A stretch of 64,000 bases of DNA from Budorcas taxicolor (taxonomy: Eukaryota > Chordata > Mammalia > Artiodactyla > Bovidae): positions 124,001-188,000 of the forward strand of contig NW_026292698.1 in assembly GCF_023091745.1 (NCBI RefSeq). The letters are read 5' to 3'. Numbering within the stretch: position 1 is the stretch's first letter; every line of letters starts with the position of its first letter. Below the pieces are notes generated by a model. That model did not search any database. It had not been told where the DNA came from and was given only the letters and a program-made list of their open reading frames with translations. Below are positions 26,264 through 39,175 of the stretch, piece after piece. A program made the position numbers and the translations under genes.

Positions 26264-27879
26264 TTGGTGCAAATCAAGAAGTTCCCCGACATACCCGTCT
26301 CCACTCGAGAGGAATCACGAGGATCCCGCGCACATCCAGAGGAGCCCCGTTTCCCGCCTCGTAGCTCGAGATGAGGGATCCTTTCCCTGCTTCGTCGGGA
26401 AAGAGTTCCCGGCGTTCCCGTCGCATCTCAAGAGGAGGCCCTCTCAACAGGAACGGCGAGAGGAACTCCAGGGTCGTGCCACCATTCCAAGAGTCCCCCA
26501 GATGTCTCAGTCCATTCCAGAGGAACCTCTTTTCCCTTCACCGGCTCGTCATGCACGCCGAGGATCGACTCACACCAAGGTGGCACGTGGCACAGCCCTG
26601 GGGTAAAGCCTCGTGGGGAAGCATCAAGGCAAAGCCGCAGATCCCTTGATCCTCGTGACAGGAAGCGTGACACTACTGCTGCAGCACGGGAGGAAAGCGC
26701 ACGTGCATGCCCCCACTCGAGACGAGGCCTGACTCCCCTGGGGAGACTCAGAAGCACCCCAAGATCCATGGCAACACTGGAGAGGAATCCTCAGGTTACG
26801 GCCCCGACTCCACACAAGGACTGAGGCCCCGGCATGGACGGGAGAGGAATCCCGAGAGGTCCCCTAGCAACTCGCATGGCGACTGGCCTTTCCTGAGGCC
26901 ACCAGAGCGGGTCCCTGAGGTCCCATTCGTAACTCGAGAAGACCTGCCGCAACTCGAGAAAATCCAGGAGGTTCTCCCCTCCAGGTGAGATGAGGCCCAT
27001 TTCCGCTGAGGCGTCTCCAGGCTGATCACACCTCACCTCTGGAACTTCGAAAGGGTCCTTCACACCCTTGGTGCAAATCAAGAAGTTTCCCGACATGCCC
27101 GTCTCCACTCGAGAGGAATCACGAGGGTGCCGCCCACATCCAGAGGAGCCCCGTTTCTGCCTCGTAGCTCGAGATGAGGGATCCTTTCCCTGCTTCGTCG
27201 GGAATGAGTTCCCGGCGTTCCCGTCGCATCTCAAGAGGAGGCCCTCTCAACAGGAAGGGCGAGAGCAACTCCAGGGTCGTGCCACCATTCCAACAGTCCC
27301 CCAGATGACTCAGTCCATTCCAGAGGAAACTCTTTTCCCTTCACCGGCTCGTCTTTCACGCCGAGGATCGACTCACACCAAGGTGGCACGTGGCACAGCC
27401 CTGTGGGAAAGTCTCGTGGAAAGCCTCGAGCGAAAGCCTCGAGGGAAAGCCACAGATCCCTTGATCCACGTGATAGGAAGCGTGACACTAGTGCTACAGC
27501 TCGGGAGGAAAGCACACGTGCATGCCCCACTCGAAACGAGTCCTGACTCCCCTGGGGAGACTCAGAAGCACCCCAAGATCCATGGCAACACTGGAGAGGA
27601 ATCCTCTGGTTCCAGCCCAGATTCCACATGGTCTTAGGCCCCGGCATGGACGGGAGAGGAATCCCGAGATGCCGTCTAGCAACTCGCATGGGGATTGGCC
27701 TTTCCTGAGGCCACCAGAGCGGGTCCCTGAGGTCCCCGTCGTAACATGAGAAGACCTGCGGCAACTCGAGAAAATCCAGGAGGTTCTCCCCTCCAGGCGA
27801 GATGAGGCCCATTTCCGCTGAGGCGTCTTGAGGCTGATCACACCTCACCTCTGGAACTTCGAAAGGGTCCTTCACACCC

Positions 27880-28691
27880 TTGGTGCAAATCAAGAAGTTC
27901 CCCGACATACCCGTCTCCTCTCGAGAGGAATCAGGAGGGTCCCGCCCACATCCAGAGGAGCCCCGTTTCTGCCTCGTAGCTCGAGATGAGGGATCCTTTC
28001 GCTGCTTCTACGGAAAGAGTTCCCGGCGTTCCCGTCGCATTTCAAGAGGAGGCCCTCTCAACAGGAATGGCGAGAGGAACTCCAGGGTCGTGCCACCATT
28101 CCAAGAGTACCCCAGATGTCTCAGTCCATTCCAGAGGAACCTCTTTTCCCTTCACCGGCTCGTCTTTCACGCCGAGGATCGACTCACACCAAGGTGGCAC
28201 GTGGCACAGCCCTGTGGGAAAGCCTCGTGGAAAGCCTCGAGCCAAAGCCTCGAGGGAAAGCCACAGATCCCTTGATCCACGTGATAGGAAGCGTGACACT
28301 ACTGCTACAGCTCGGGAGGAAAGCACACGTGCATGCCCCCACTCGAAACGAGTCCTGACTCCCCTGGGGAGACTCAGAAGCACCCCAAGATCCATGGCAA
28401 CAATGGAGAGGAATCCTCTGATTCCAGCCCAGATTCCACATGGTCTTAGGCCCCGGCATGGACGGGAGAGGAATCCCGAGATGCCGTCTAGCAACTCGCA
28501 TGGGGACTGGCCTTTCCTGAGGCCACCAGAGCGGGTCTCTGAGGTCCCCGTCGTAACATGAGAAGACCTGCGGCAACTCGAGAAAATCCAGGAGGTTCTC
28601 CCCTCCAGGCGAGATGAGGCCCATTTCCGCTGAGGCGTCTCGAGGCTGATCACACCTCACCTCTGGAACTTCGAAAGGGTCCTTCACACCC
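27880..28691. repeat. A-to-B hybrid unit (812 bp)
   Basis: The 5' part is type A (CCGTCTCCTCTCGAG, AGAGTACCCCAG). From about 28211 it is type B (GTGGAAAGCCTCGAGC, GTGATAGG, CTCGAAACGAGTCC). The switch lies between about 28113 and 28211, just upstream of the 13-mer tract. It also has a private GGAATGGCGAG near 28063. Confidence 0.8.
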
Positions 28692-29493
28692 TTGGTGCAA
28701 ATCAAGAAGTTCCCCGACATACCCGTCTCCTCTCGAGAGGAATCACGAGGGTCCCGCCCACATCCAGAGGAGCCCTGTTTCTGCCTCGTAGCTCGAGATG
28801 AGGGATCCTTTCGCTGCTTCTTCGGAAAGAGTTCCCGGCGTTCCCGTCGCATCTCAAGAGGAGGCCCTCTCAACAGGAACGGCGAGAGGAACTCCAGGGT
28901 CGTGCCACCATTCCAAGAGTCCCCCAGATGTCTCAGTCCATTCCAGAGGAACCTCTTTTCCCTTCACCGGCTCGTCTTTCACGCCGAGGATCGACTCACA
29001 CCAAGGTGGCACGTGGCACAGCCCTGGGGGAAAGCCTCGTGGGGAAGCATCGAGGCAAAGCCGCAGATCCCTTGATCCACGTGACAGGAAGCGTGACACT
29101 ACTGCTGCAGCACGGGAGGAAAGCGCACGTGCATGCCCCCACTCGAGACGAGGCCTGACTCCCCTGGGGAGACTCAGAAGCACCCCAAGATCCATGGCAA
29201 CACTGGAGAGCAATCCTCAGGTTACGGCCCCGACTCCACACAAGGACTGAGGCCCCGGCATGGACGGGAGAGGAATCCCGAGAGGTCCCCTAGCAACTCG
29301 CATGGCGACTGGCCTTTCCTGAGGCCACCAGAGCGGGTCCCTGAGGTCCCCGTCGTAACTCGAGAAGACCTGCCGCAACTCGAGAAAATCCAGGAGGTTC
29401 TCCCCTCCAGGTGAGATGAGGCCCATTTCCGCTGAGGCGTCTCCAGGCTGATCACACCTCACCTCTGGAACTTCGAAAGGGTCCTTCACACCC

Positions 29494-30295
29494 TTGGTGC
29501 AAATCAAGAAGTTTCCCGACATGCCCGTCTCCACTCGAGAGGAATCACGAGGGTGCCGCCCACATCCAGAGGAGCCCCGTTTCCGCCTCGTAGCTCGAGA
29601 TGAGGGATCCTTTCGCTGCTTCTTCGGAAAGAGTTCCCGGCGTTCCCGTCGCATCTCAAGAGGAGGCCCTCTCAACAGGAACGGCGAGAGGAACTCCAGG
29701 GTCGTGCCACCATTCCAAGAGTCCCCCAGATGTCTCAGTCCATTCCAGAGGAACCTCTTTTCCCTTCACCGGCTCGTCTTTCACGCCGAGGATCGACTCA
29801 CACCAAGGTGGCACGTGGCACAGCCCTGGGGGAAAGCCTCGTGGGGAAGCATCAAGGCAAAGCCGCAGATCCCTTGATCCACGTGACAGGAAGCGTGACA
29901 CTACTGCTGCAGCACGGGAGGAAAGCGCACGTGCATGCCCCCACTCGAGACGAGGCCTGACTCCCCTGGGGAGACTCAGAAGCACCCCAAGTTCCATGGC
30001 AACACTGGAGAGGAATCCTCAGGTTCCGGCCCCGACTCCACACAAGGACTGAGGCCCCGGCATGGACGGGAGAGGAATCCCGAGAGGTCCCCTAGCAACT
30101 CGCATGGCGACTGGCCTTTCCTGAGGCCACCAGAGCGGGTCCCTGAGGTCCCCGTCGTAACTCGAGAAGACCTGCCGCAACTCGAGAAAATCCAGGAGGT
30201 TCTCCCCTCCAGGTGAGATGAGGCCCATTTCCGCTGAGGCGTCTCCAGGCTGATCACACCTCACCTCTGGAACTTCGAAAGGGTCCTTCACACCC
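29494..30295. repeat. B-to-A hybrid unit (802 bp)
   Basis: It begins as type B (AGTTTCCCGACATGCCCG, GGGTGCCGCC) and continues as type A from TTTCGCTGCTTCTTCGG onward. The switch falls between about 29555 and 29614. The same hybrid structure recurs at 32728, 36759 and 43204, so one recombinant unit seems to have been multiplied. Confidence 0.85.
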
Positions 30296-31925
30296 TTGGT
30301 GCAAATCAAGAAGTTTCCCGACATGCCCGTCTCCACTCGAGAGGAATCACGAGGGTGCCGCCCACATCCAGAGGAGCCCCGTTTCTGCCTCGTAGCTCGA
30401 GATGAGGGATCCTTTCCCTGCTTCGTCGGGAAAGAGTTCCCGGCGTTCCCGTCGCATCTCAAGAGGAGGCCCTCTCAACAGGAACGGCGAGAGGAACTCC
30501 AGGGTCGTGCCACCATTCCAAGAGTCCCCCAGATGTCTCAGTCCATTCCAGAGGAACCTCTTTTCCCTTCACCGGCTCGTCTTTCACGCCGAGGATCGAC
30601 TCACACCAGGGTGGCACGTGGCCAGGCCTGTGGGAAAGCCTCGTGGGAAAGCCTCGAGGGACATCCTCGAGGGAAAGCCACAGATCCCTTGATCCATGTG
30701 ACAGGAAGCGTGACACTCCTGCTGCAGCTCGGGAGGAAAGCGCACGTGCATGCCCCCACTCGAGACGAGGCCTGACCCCCTGGGGAGACTCAGAAGCACC
30801 CCAAGATCCATGGCAACACTGGAGAGGAATCCTCAGGTTCCGGCCCCGACTCCACACAAGGACTGAGGCCCCGGCATGGACGGGAGAGGAATCCCGAGAG
30901 GTCCCCTAGCAACTCGCATGGGGACTGGCCTTTCCTGAGGCCACCAGAGCGGGTCCCTGAGGTCCCCGTCGTAACTCGAGAAGACCAGCCGCAACTCGAG
31001 AAAATCCAGGAGGTTCTTCCCTCCAGGCGAGATGAGGCCCATTTCCGCTGAGGCGTCTCGAGGCTGATCACACCTCACCTCTGGAACTTCGAAAGGGTCC
31101 TTCACACCCTTGGTGCAAATCAAGAAGTTCCCCGACATACCCGTCTCCACTCGAGAGGAATCACGAGGATCCCGCGCACATCCAGAGGAGCCCCGTTTCC
31201 GCCTCATAGCTCGAGATGAGGGATCCTTTCCCTGCTTCGTCGGGAAAGAGTTCCCGGCCTTCCCGTCGCATCTCAAGAGGAGGCCCTCTCAACAGGAACG
31301 GAGAGAGGAACTCCAGGGTCATGCCACCATTCCAAGAGTCCCCCAGATGTCTCAGTCCATTCCAGAGGAACCTCTTTTCCCTTCACCGGCTCGTCTTTCA
31401 CGCCGAGGATCGACTCACACCAAGGTGGCACGTGGCACAGCCCTGTGGGAAAGCCTCGTGGGAAAGCCTCGAGGGACAGCCTCGAGGGAAAGTCACAGAT
31501 CCCTTGATCCACGTGACAGGAAGCGTGACACTACTGCTGCAGCTCGGGAGGAAAGAGCACGTGCATGCCCACACTCGAGACGAGGCCTGACTCCCCTGGG
31601 GAGACTCAGAAGCACCCCAAGATCCATGGCAACACTGGAGAGGAATCCTCAGGTTGCGGCCCCGACTCCACACAAGGACTGAGGCCCCGGCATGGACGGG
31701 AGAGGAATCCCAAGAGGTCCCCTAGCAACTCGAATGGGGACTGGCCTTTCCTGAGGCCACCAGAGCGGGTCCCTGTGGTCCCCGTCGTAACTCGAGAAGA
31801 CCTGCCGCAACTCGAGAAAATCCAGGAGGTTCTCCCCTCCAGGTGAGATGAGGCCCATTTCCGCTGAGGCGTCTCCAGGCTGATCACACCTCACCTCTGG
31901 AACTTCGAAAGGGTCCTTCACACCC
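30296..31925. repeat. H-like plus I dimer
   Basis: The unit at 30296 has a B-type start and then H-type features: ACCAGGGTGGCACG, GTGGCCAGGCCTG, GGGACATCCTCG and CCATGTGACAGG. The unit at 31110 is I type (GGATCCCGCGCAC, CCGCCTCATAGC, GGAACGGAGAG). The same H then I order recurs at 56924 and 60994, some 26-31 kb away. Confidence 0.8.
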
Positions 31926-34900
31926 TTGGTGCAAATCAAGAAGTTTCCCGACATGCCCGTCTCCTCTCGAGAGGAATCACGAGGGTCCCGCCCAACTCCA
32001 GAGGAGCCCCGTTTCGGCCTCGTAACTCGAGATGAGGGATCCTTTCGCTGCTTCTTCGGAAAGAGTTCCCGGCGTTCCCGTCGCATCTCAAGAGGAGGCC
32101 CTCTCAACAGGAACGGCGAGAGGAACTCCAGGGTCGTGCCACCATTCCAAGAGTCCCCCGGATGTCTCAGTCCATTCCAGAGGAACCTCTTTTCCCTTCA
32201 CCGGCTCGTCTTTCACGCCGAGGATCGACTCACACCAAGGTGGCACGTGGCACAGCCCTGGGGGAAAGCCTCGTGGGGAAGCATCGAGGCAAAGCCGCAG
32301 ATCCCTTGATCCACGTGACAGGAAGCGTGACACTACTGCTGCAGCACGGGAGGAAAGCGCACGTGCATGCCCCCACTCGAGACGAGGCCTGACTCCCCTG
32401 GGGAGACTCAGAAGCACCCCAAGATCCATGGCAACACTGGAGAGGAATCCTCAGGTTACGGCCCCGACTCCACACAAGGACTGAGGCCCCGGCATGGACG
32501 GGAGAGGAATCCCGAGAGGTCCGCTAACAACTCGCATGGCGACTGGCCTTTCCTGAGGCCACCAGAGCGGGTCCCTGAGGTCCCCGTCGTAACTCGAGAA
32601 GACCTGCCGCAACTCGAGAAAATCCAGGAGGTTCTCCCCTCCAGGTGAGATGAGGCCCATTTCCGCTGAGGCGTCTCCAGGATGATCACACCTCACCTCT
32701 GGAACTTCGAAAGGGTCCTTCACACCCTTGGTGCAAATCAAGAAGTTTCCCGACATGCCCGTCTCCACTCGAGAGGAATCACGAGGGTGCCGCCCACATC
32801 CAGAGGAGCCCCGTTTCCGCCTCGTAGCTCGAGATGAGGGATCCTTTCGCTGCTTCTTCGGAAAGAGTTCCCGGCGTTCCCGTCGCATCTCAAGAGGAGG
32901 CCCTCTCAACAGGAACGGCGAGAGGAACTCCAGGGTCGTGCCACCATTCCAAGAGTCCCCCAGATGTCTCAGTCCATTCCAGAGGAACCTCTTTTCCCTT
33001 CACCGGCTCGTCTTTCACGCCGAGGATCGACTCACACCAAGGTGGCACGTGGCACAGCCCTGGGGGAAAGCCTCGTGGGGAAGCATCAAGGCAAAGCCGC
33101 AGATCCCTTGATCCACGTGACAGGAAGCGTGACACTACTGCTGCAGCACGGGAGGAAAGCGCACGTGCATGCCCCCACTCGAGACGAGGCCTGACTCCCC
33201 TGGGGAGACTCAGAAGCACCCCAAGTTCCATGGCAACACTGGAGAGGAATCCTCAGGTTACGGCCCCGACTCCACACAAGGACTGAGGCCCCGGCATGGA
33301 CGGGAGAGGAATCCCGAGAGGTCCCCTAGCAACTCGCATGGCGACTGGCCTTTCCTGAGGCCACCAGAGCGGGTCCCTGAGGTCCCCGTCGTAACTCGAG
33401 AAGACCTGCCGCAACTCGAGAAAATCCAGGAGGTTCTCCCCTCCAGGTGAGATGAGGCCCATTTCCGCTGAGGCGTCTCCAGGCTGATCACACCTCACCT
33501 CTGGAACTTCGAAAGGGTCCTTCACACCCTTGGTGCAAATCAAGAAGTTTCCCGACATGCCCGTCTCCACTCGAGAGGAATCACGAGGGTGCCGCCCACA
33601 TCCAGAGGAGCCCCGTTTCTGCCTCGTAGCTCGAGATGAGGGATCCTTTCCCTGCTTCGTCGGGAATGAGTTCCCGGCGTTCCCGTCGCATCTCAAGAGG
33701 AGGCCCTCTCAACAGGAAGGGCGAGAGCAACTCCAGGGTCGTGCCACCATTCCAAGAGTCCCCCAGATGTCTCAGTCCATTCCAGAGGAAACTCTTTTCC
33801 CTTCACCGGCTCGTCTTTCACGCCGAGGATCGACTCACACCAAGGTGGCACGTGGCACAGCCCTGTGGGAAAGCCTCGTGGAAAGCCTCGAGCGAAAGCC
33901 TCGAGGGAAAGCCACAGATCCCTTGATCCACGTGATAGGTAGCGTGACACTACTGCTGCAGCTCGGGAGGAAAGCACACGTGCATGCCCCCACTCGAAAC
34001 GAGTCCTGACTCCCCTGGGGAGACTCAGAAGCACCCCAAGATCCATGGCAACACTGGAGAGGATCCTCTGGTTCCAGCCCAGATTCCACATGGTCTTAGG
34101 CCCCGGCATGGACGGGAGAGGAATCCCGAGATGCCGTCTAGCAACTCGCATGGGGACTGGCCTTTCCTGAGGCCACCAGAGCGGGTCCCTGAGGTCCCCG
34201 TCGTAACATGAGAAGACCTGCGGCAACTCGAGAAAATCCAGGAGGTTCTCCCCTCCAGGCGAGATGAGGCCCATTTCCGCTGAGGCGTCTCGAGGCTGAT
34301 CACACCTCACCTCTGGAACTTCGAAAGGGTCCTTCACACCCTTGGTGCAAATCAAGAAGTTCCCCGACATACCCGTCTCCTCTCGAGAGGAATCACGAGG
34401 GTCCCGCCCACATCCAGAGGAGCCCCGTTTCTGCCTCGTAGCTCGAGATGAGGGATCCTTTCCCTGCTTCTTCGGAAAGAGTTCCCGGCGTTCCCGTCGC
34501 ATCTCAAGAGGAGGCCCTCTCAACAGGAACGGCGAGAGGAACTCCAGGGTCGTGCCACCATTCCAAGAGTACCCCAGATGTCTCAGTCCATTCCAGAGGA
34601 ACCTCTTTTCCCTTCACCGGCTCGTCTTTCACGCCGAGGATCGACTCACACCAAGGTGGGACGTGGCACAGCCCTGGGGGAAAGCCTCGTGGGGAAGCAT
34701 CGAGGCAAAGCCGCAGATCCCTTGATCCACGTGACAGGAAGCGTGACACTACTGCTGCAGCTCGGGAGGAAAGCGCACGTGCATGCCCCCACTCGAGACG
34801 AGGCCTGACTCCCCTGGGGAGACTCAGAAGCACCCCAAGATCCATGGCAACACTGGAGAGGAATCCTCAGGTTCCGGCCCCGACTCCACACAAGGACTGA

Positions 34901-35956
34901 GGCCCCGGCATGGACGGGAGAGGAATCCCGAGAGGTCCCCTAGCAACTCGCATGGCGACTGGCCTTTCCTGAGGCCACCAGAGCGGGTCCCTGAGGTCCC
35001 CGTCGTAACTCGAGAAGACCTGCCGCAACTCGAGAAAATCCAGGAGGTTCTCCCCTCCAGGTGAGATGAGGCCCATTTACGCTGAGGCGTCTCCAGGCTG
35101 ATCACACCTCACCTCTGGAACTTCGAAAGGGTCCTTCACACCCTTGGTGCAAATCAAGAAGTTTCCCGACATGCCCGTCTCCACTCGAGAGGAATCACGA
35201 GGGTGCCGCCCACATCCAGAGGAGCCCCGTTTCTGCCTCGTAGCTCGAGATGAGTTATCCTTTCCCTGCTTCGTCGGGAATGAGTTCCCGGCGTTCCCGT
35301 CGCATCTCAAGAGGAGGCCCTCTCAACAGGAAGGGCGAGAGCAACTCCAGGGTCGTGCCACCATTCCAAGAGTCCCCCAGATGACTCAGTCCATTCCAGA
35401 GGAAACTCTTTTCCCTTCACCGGCTCGTCTTTCACGCCGAGGATCGACTCACACCAAGGTGGCACGTGGCACAGCCCTGTGGGAAAGTCTCGTGGAAAGC
35501 CTCGAGCGAAAGCCTCGAGGGAAAGCCACAGATCCCTTGATCCACGTGATAGGAAGCGTGACACTACTGCTACAGCTCGGGAGGAAAGCACACGTGCATG
35601 CCCCCACTCGAAACGAGTCCTGACTCCCCTGGGGAGACTCAGAAGCACCCCAAGATCCATGGCAACAATGGAGAGGAATCCTCTGGTTCCAGCCCAGATT
35701 CCACATGGTCTTAGGCCCCGGCATGGACGGGAGAGGAATCCCGAGATGCCGTCTAGCAACTCGCATGGGGACTGGCCTTTCCTGAGGCCACCAGAGCGGG
35801 TCCCTGAGGTCCCCGTCGTAACATGAGAAGACCTGCGGCAACTCGAGAAAATCCAGGAGGTTCTCCCCTCCAGGCGAGATGAGGCCCATTTCCGCTGAGG
35901 CGTCTCGAGGCTGATCACACCTCACCTCTGGAACTTCGAAAGGGTCCTTCACACCC
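31926..35956. repeat. Five-unit HOR, copy 1 (4031 bp)
   Basis: Units: A (31926), B/A hybrid (32728), B (33530), A (34342), B (35144). Rare variants shared with copy 2 at the same spacing include CCCCCGGATG near 32155, GGTCCGCTAACAAC near 32519, CCAGGATGATCAC near 32676, GATAGGTAGCG near 33935 and GGTGGGACGTGG near 34655. Copy 1 differs at its left end (31926-32030), by a one-base deletion near 34062 (AGAGGATCCTC) and near 35253, where GAGTTATCC removes the BamHI site. Confidence 0.88.
32728..33529. repeat. B-to-A hybrid unit in HOR copy 1
   Basis: This is the same mosaic as the unit at 29494: a B-type start, then type A from the GCTGCTTCTTCGG segment on. It carries CCAAGTTCCATGG near 33222, a change shared with 29494, 36759 and the A units at 48849 and 52079. 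Confidence 0.85.
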
Positions 35957-36758
35957 TTGGTGCAAATCAAGAAGTTCCCCGACATACCCGTCTCCTCTCG
36001 AGAGGAATCACGAGGGTCCCGCCCACATCCAGAGGAGCCCCGTTTCTGCCTCGTAGCTCGAGATGAGGGATCCTTTCGCTGCTTCTTCGGAAAGAGTTCC
36101 CGGCGTTCCCGTCGCATCTCAAGAGGAGGCCCTCTCAACAGGAACGGCGAGAGGAACTCCAGGGTCGTGCCACCATTCCAAGAGTCCCCCGGATGTCTCA
36201 GTCCATTCCAGAGGAACCTCTTTTCCCTTCACCGGCTCGTCTTTCACGCCGAGGATCGACTCACACCAAGGTGGCACGTGGCACAGCCCTGGGGGAAAGC
36301 CTCGTGGGGAAGCATCGAGGCAAAGCCGCAGATCCCTTGATCCACGTGACAGGAAGCGTGACACTACTGCTGCAGCACGGGAGGAAAGCGCACGTGCATG
36401 CCCCCACTCGAGACGAGGCCTGACTCCCCTGGGGAGACTCAGAAGCACCCCAAGATCCATGGCAACACTGGAGAGGAATCCTCAGGTTACGGCCCCGACT
36501 CCACACAAGGACTGAGGCCCCGGCATGGACGGGAGAGGAATCCCGAGAGGTCCGCTAACAACTCGCATGGCGACTGGCCTTTCCTGAGGCCACCAGAGCG
36601 GGTCCCTGAGGTCCCCGTCGTAACTCGAGAAGACCTGCCGCAACTCGAGAAAATCCAGGAGGTTCTCCCCTCCAGGTGAGATGAGGCCCATTTCCGCTGA
36701 GGCGTCTCCAGGATGATCACACCTCACCTCTGGAACTTCGAAAGGGTCCTTCACACCC

Positions 36759-37560
36759 TTGGTGCAAATCAAGAAGTTTCCCGACATGCCCGTCTCCACT
36801 CGAGAGGAATCACGAGGGTGCCGCCCACATCCAGAGGAGCCCCGTTTCCGCCTCGTAGCTCGAGATGAGGGATCCTTTCGCTGCTTCTTCGGAAAGAGTT
36901 CCCGGCGTTCCCGTCGCATCTCAAGAGGAGGCCCTCTCAACAGGAACGGCGAGAGGAACTCCAGGGTCGTGCCACCATTCCAAGAGTCCCCCAGATGTCT
37001 CAGTCCATTCCAGAGGAACCTCTTTTCCCTTCACCGGCTCGTCTTTCACGCCGAGGATCGACTCACACCAAGGTGGCACGTGGCACAGCCCTGGGGGAAA
37101 GCCTCGTGGGGAAGCATCAAGGCAAAGCCGCAGATCCCTTGATCCACGTGACAGGAAGCGTGACACTACTGCTGCAGCACGGGAGGAAAGCGCACGTGCA
37201 TGCCCCCACTCGAGACGAGGCCTGACTCCCCTGGGGAGACTCAGAAGCACCCCAAGTTCCATGGCAACACTGGAGAGGAATCCTCAGGTTACGGCCCCGA
37301 CTCCACACAAGGACTGAGGCCCCGGCATGGACGGGAGAGGAATCCCGAGAGGTCCCCTAGCAACTCGCATGGCGACTGGCCTTTCCTGAGGCCACCAGAG
37401 CGGGTCCCTGAGGTCCCCGTCGTAACTCGAGAAGACCTGCCGCAACTCGAGAAAATCCAGGAGGTTCTCCCCTCCAGGTGAGATGAGGCCCATTTCCGCT
37501 GAGGCGTCTCCAGGCTGATCACACCTCACCTCTGGAACTTCGAAAGGGTCCTTCACACCC
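36759..37560. repeat. B-to-A hybrid unit in HOR copy 2
   Basis: This is the counterpart of the unit at 32728 at a spacing of 4031 bp. I saw no difference between the two. Confidence 0.85.
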
Positions 37561-38373
37561 TTGGTGCAAATCAAGAAGTTTCCCGACATGCCCGTCTCCA
37601 CTCGAGAGGAATCACGAGGGTGCCGCCCAAATCCAGAGGAGCCCCGTTTCTGCCTCGTAGCTCGAGATGAGGGATCCTTTCCCTGCTTCGTCGGGAATGA
37701 GTTCCCGGCGTTCCCGTCGCATCTCAAGAGGAGGCCCTCTCAACAGGAAGGGCGAGAGCAACTCCAGGGTCGTGCCACCATTCCAAGAGTCCACCAGATG
37801 TCTCAGTCCATTCCAGAGGAAACACTTTTCCCTTCACCGGCTCGTCTTTCACGCCGAGGATCGACTCACACCAAGGTGGCACGTGGCACAGCCCTGTGGG
37901 AAAGCCTCGTGGAAAGCCTCGAGCGAAAGCCTCGAGGGAAAGCCACAGATCCCTTGATCCACGTGATAGGTAGCGTGACACTACTGCTGCAGCTCGGGAG
38001 GAAAGCACACGTGCATGCCCCCACTCGAAACGAGTCCTGACTCCCCTGGGGAGACTCAGAAGCACCCCAAGATCCATGGCAACACTGGAGAGGAATCCTC
38101 TGGTTCCAGCCCAGATTCCACATGGTCTTAGGCCCCGGCATGGACGGGAGAGGAATCCCGAGATGCCGTCTAGCAACTCGCATGGGGACTGGCCTTTCCT
38201 GAGGCCACCAGAGCGGGTCCCTGAGGTCCCCGTCGTAACATGAGAAGACCTGTGGCAACTCGAGAAAATCCAGGAGGTTCTCCCCTCCAGGCGAGATGAG
38301 GCCCATTTCCGCTGAGGCGTCTCGAGGCTGATCACACCTCACCTCTGGAACTTCGAAAGGGTCCTTCACACCC

Positions 38374-39175
38374 TTGGTGCAAATCAAGAAGTTCCCCGAC
38401 ATACCCGTCTCCTCTCGAGAGGAATCACGAGGGTCCCGCCCACATCCAGAGGAGCCCCGTTTCTGCCTCGTAGCTCGAGATGAGGGATCCTTTCCCTGCT
38501 TCTTCGGAAAGAGTTCCCGGCGTTCCCGTCGCATCTCAAGAGGAGGCCCTCTCAACAGGAACGGCGAGAGGAACTCCAGGGTCGTGCCACCATTCCAAGA
38601 GTACCCCAGATGTCTCAGTCCATTCCAGAGGAACCTCTTTTCCCTTCACCGGCTCGTCTTTCACGCCGAGGATCGACTCACACCAAGGTGGGACGTGGCA
38701 CAGCCCTGGGGGAAAGCCTCGTGGGGAAGCATCGAGGCAAAGCCGCAGATCCCTTGATCCACGTGACAGGAAGCGTGACACTACTGCTGCAGCTCGGGAG
38801 GAAAGCGCACGTGCATGCCCCCACTCGAGACGAGGCCTGACTCCCCTGGGGAGACTCAGAAGCACCCCAAGATCCATGGCAACACTGGAGAGGAATCCTC
38901 AGGTTCCGGTCCCGACTCCACACAAGGACTGAGGCCCCGGCATGGACGGGAGAGGAATCCCGAGAGGTCCCCTAGCAACTCGCATGGCGACTGGCCTTTC
39001 CTGAGGCCACCAGAGCGGGTCCCTGAGGTCCCCGTCGTAACTCGAGAAGACCTGCCGCAACTCGAGAAAATCCAGGAGGTTCTCCCCTCCAGGTGAGATG
39101 AGGCCCATTTCCGCTGAGGCGTCTCCAGGCTGATCACACCTCACCTCTGGAACTTCGAAAGGGTCTTTCACACCC
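38374..39175. repeat. Reference type A unit (802 bp)
   Basis: Diagnostic features against canonical: CCGTCTCCTCTCGAG, GCTTCTTCGGAAAGAG (one base shorter), AGAGTACCCCAG, and a 13-mer tract reduced by one copy and reading GTGGGGAAGCATCGAGG then CAAAGCCGCAG. The 3' part has CATGGCGACTGG, AGGTGAGATG and GCGTCTCCAGG. Loss of 13 + 1 bases from 816 gives exactly 802. Confidence 0.9.

Larger units (their letters stand above)
26264..31925. repeat. Block V: hybrid-rich entry into the A/B domain
   Basis: Units start at 26264 (I-type 5' end with GGATCCCGCGCAC, A-type 3' end, 804 bp), 27068 (B, 812), 27880 (A to B switch, 812), 28692 (A, 802), 29494 (B to A switch, 802), 30296 (B 5' end, H-type 3' end, 814) and 31110 (I type, 816). 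Almost every unit here is a mosaic of types that occur pure elsewhere in the window. Confidence 0.8.

Noticed and set aside
33693..34523. Longest open reading frame (276 codons, minus strand) and hundreds of others of 60-230 codons on both strands
   Set aside because: The same frames recur in every unit on both strands and overlap in several frames at once. The longest exists only because a one-base deletion near 34062 joins two shorter frames. Units of 816 and 813 bp are multiples of three, so frames stay in phase by chance of length. The translations show no recognisable domain or signal peptide.
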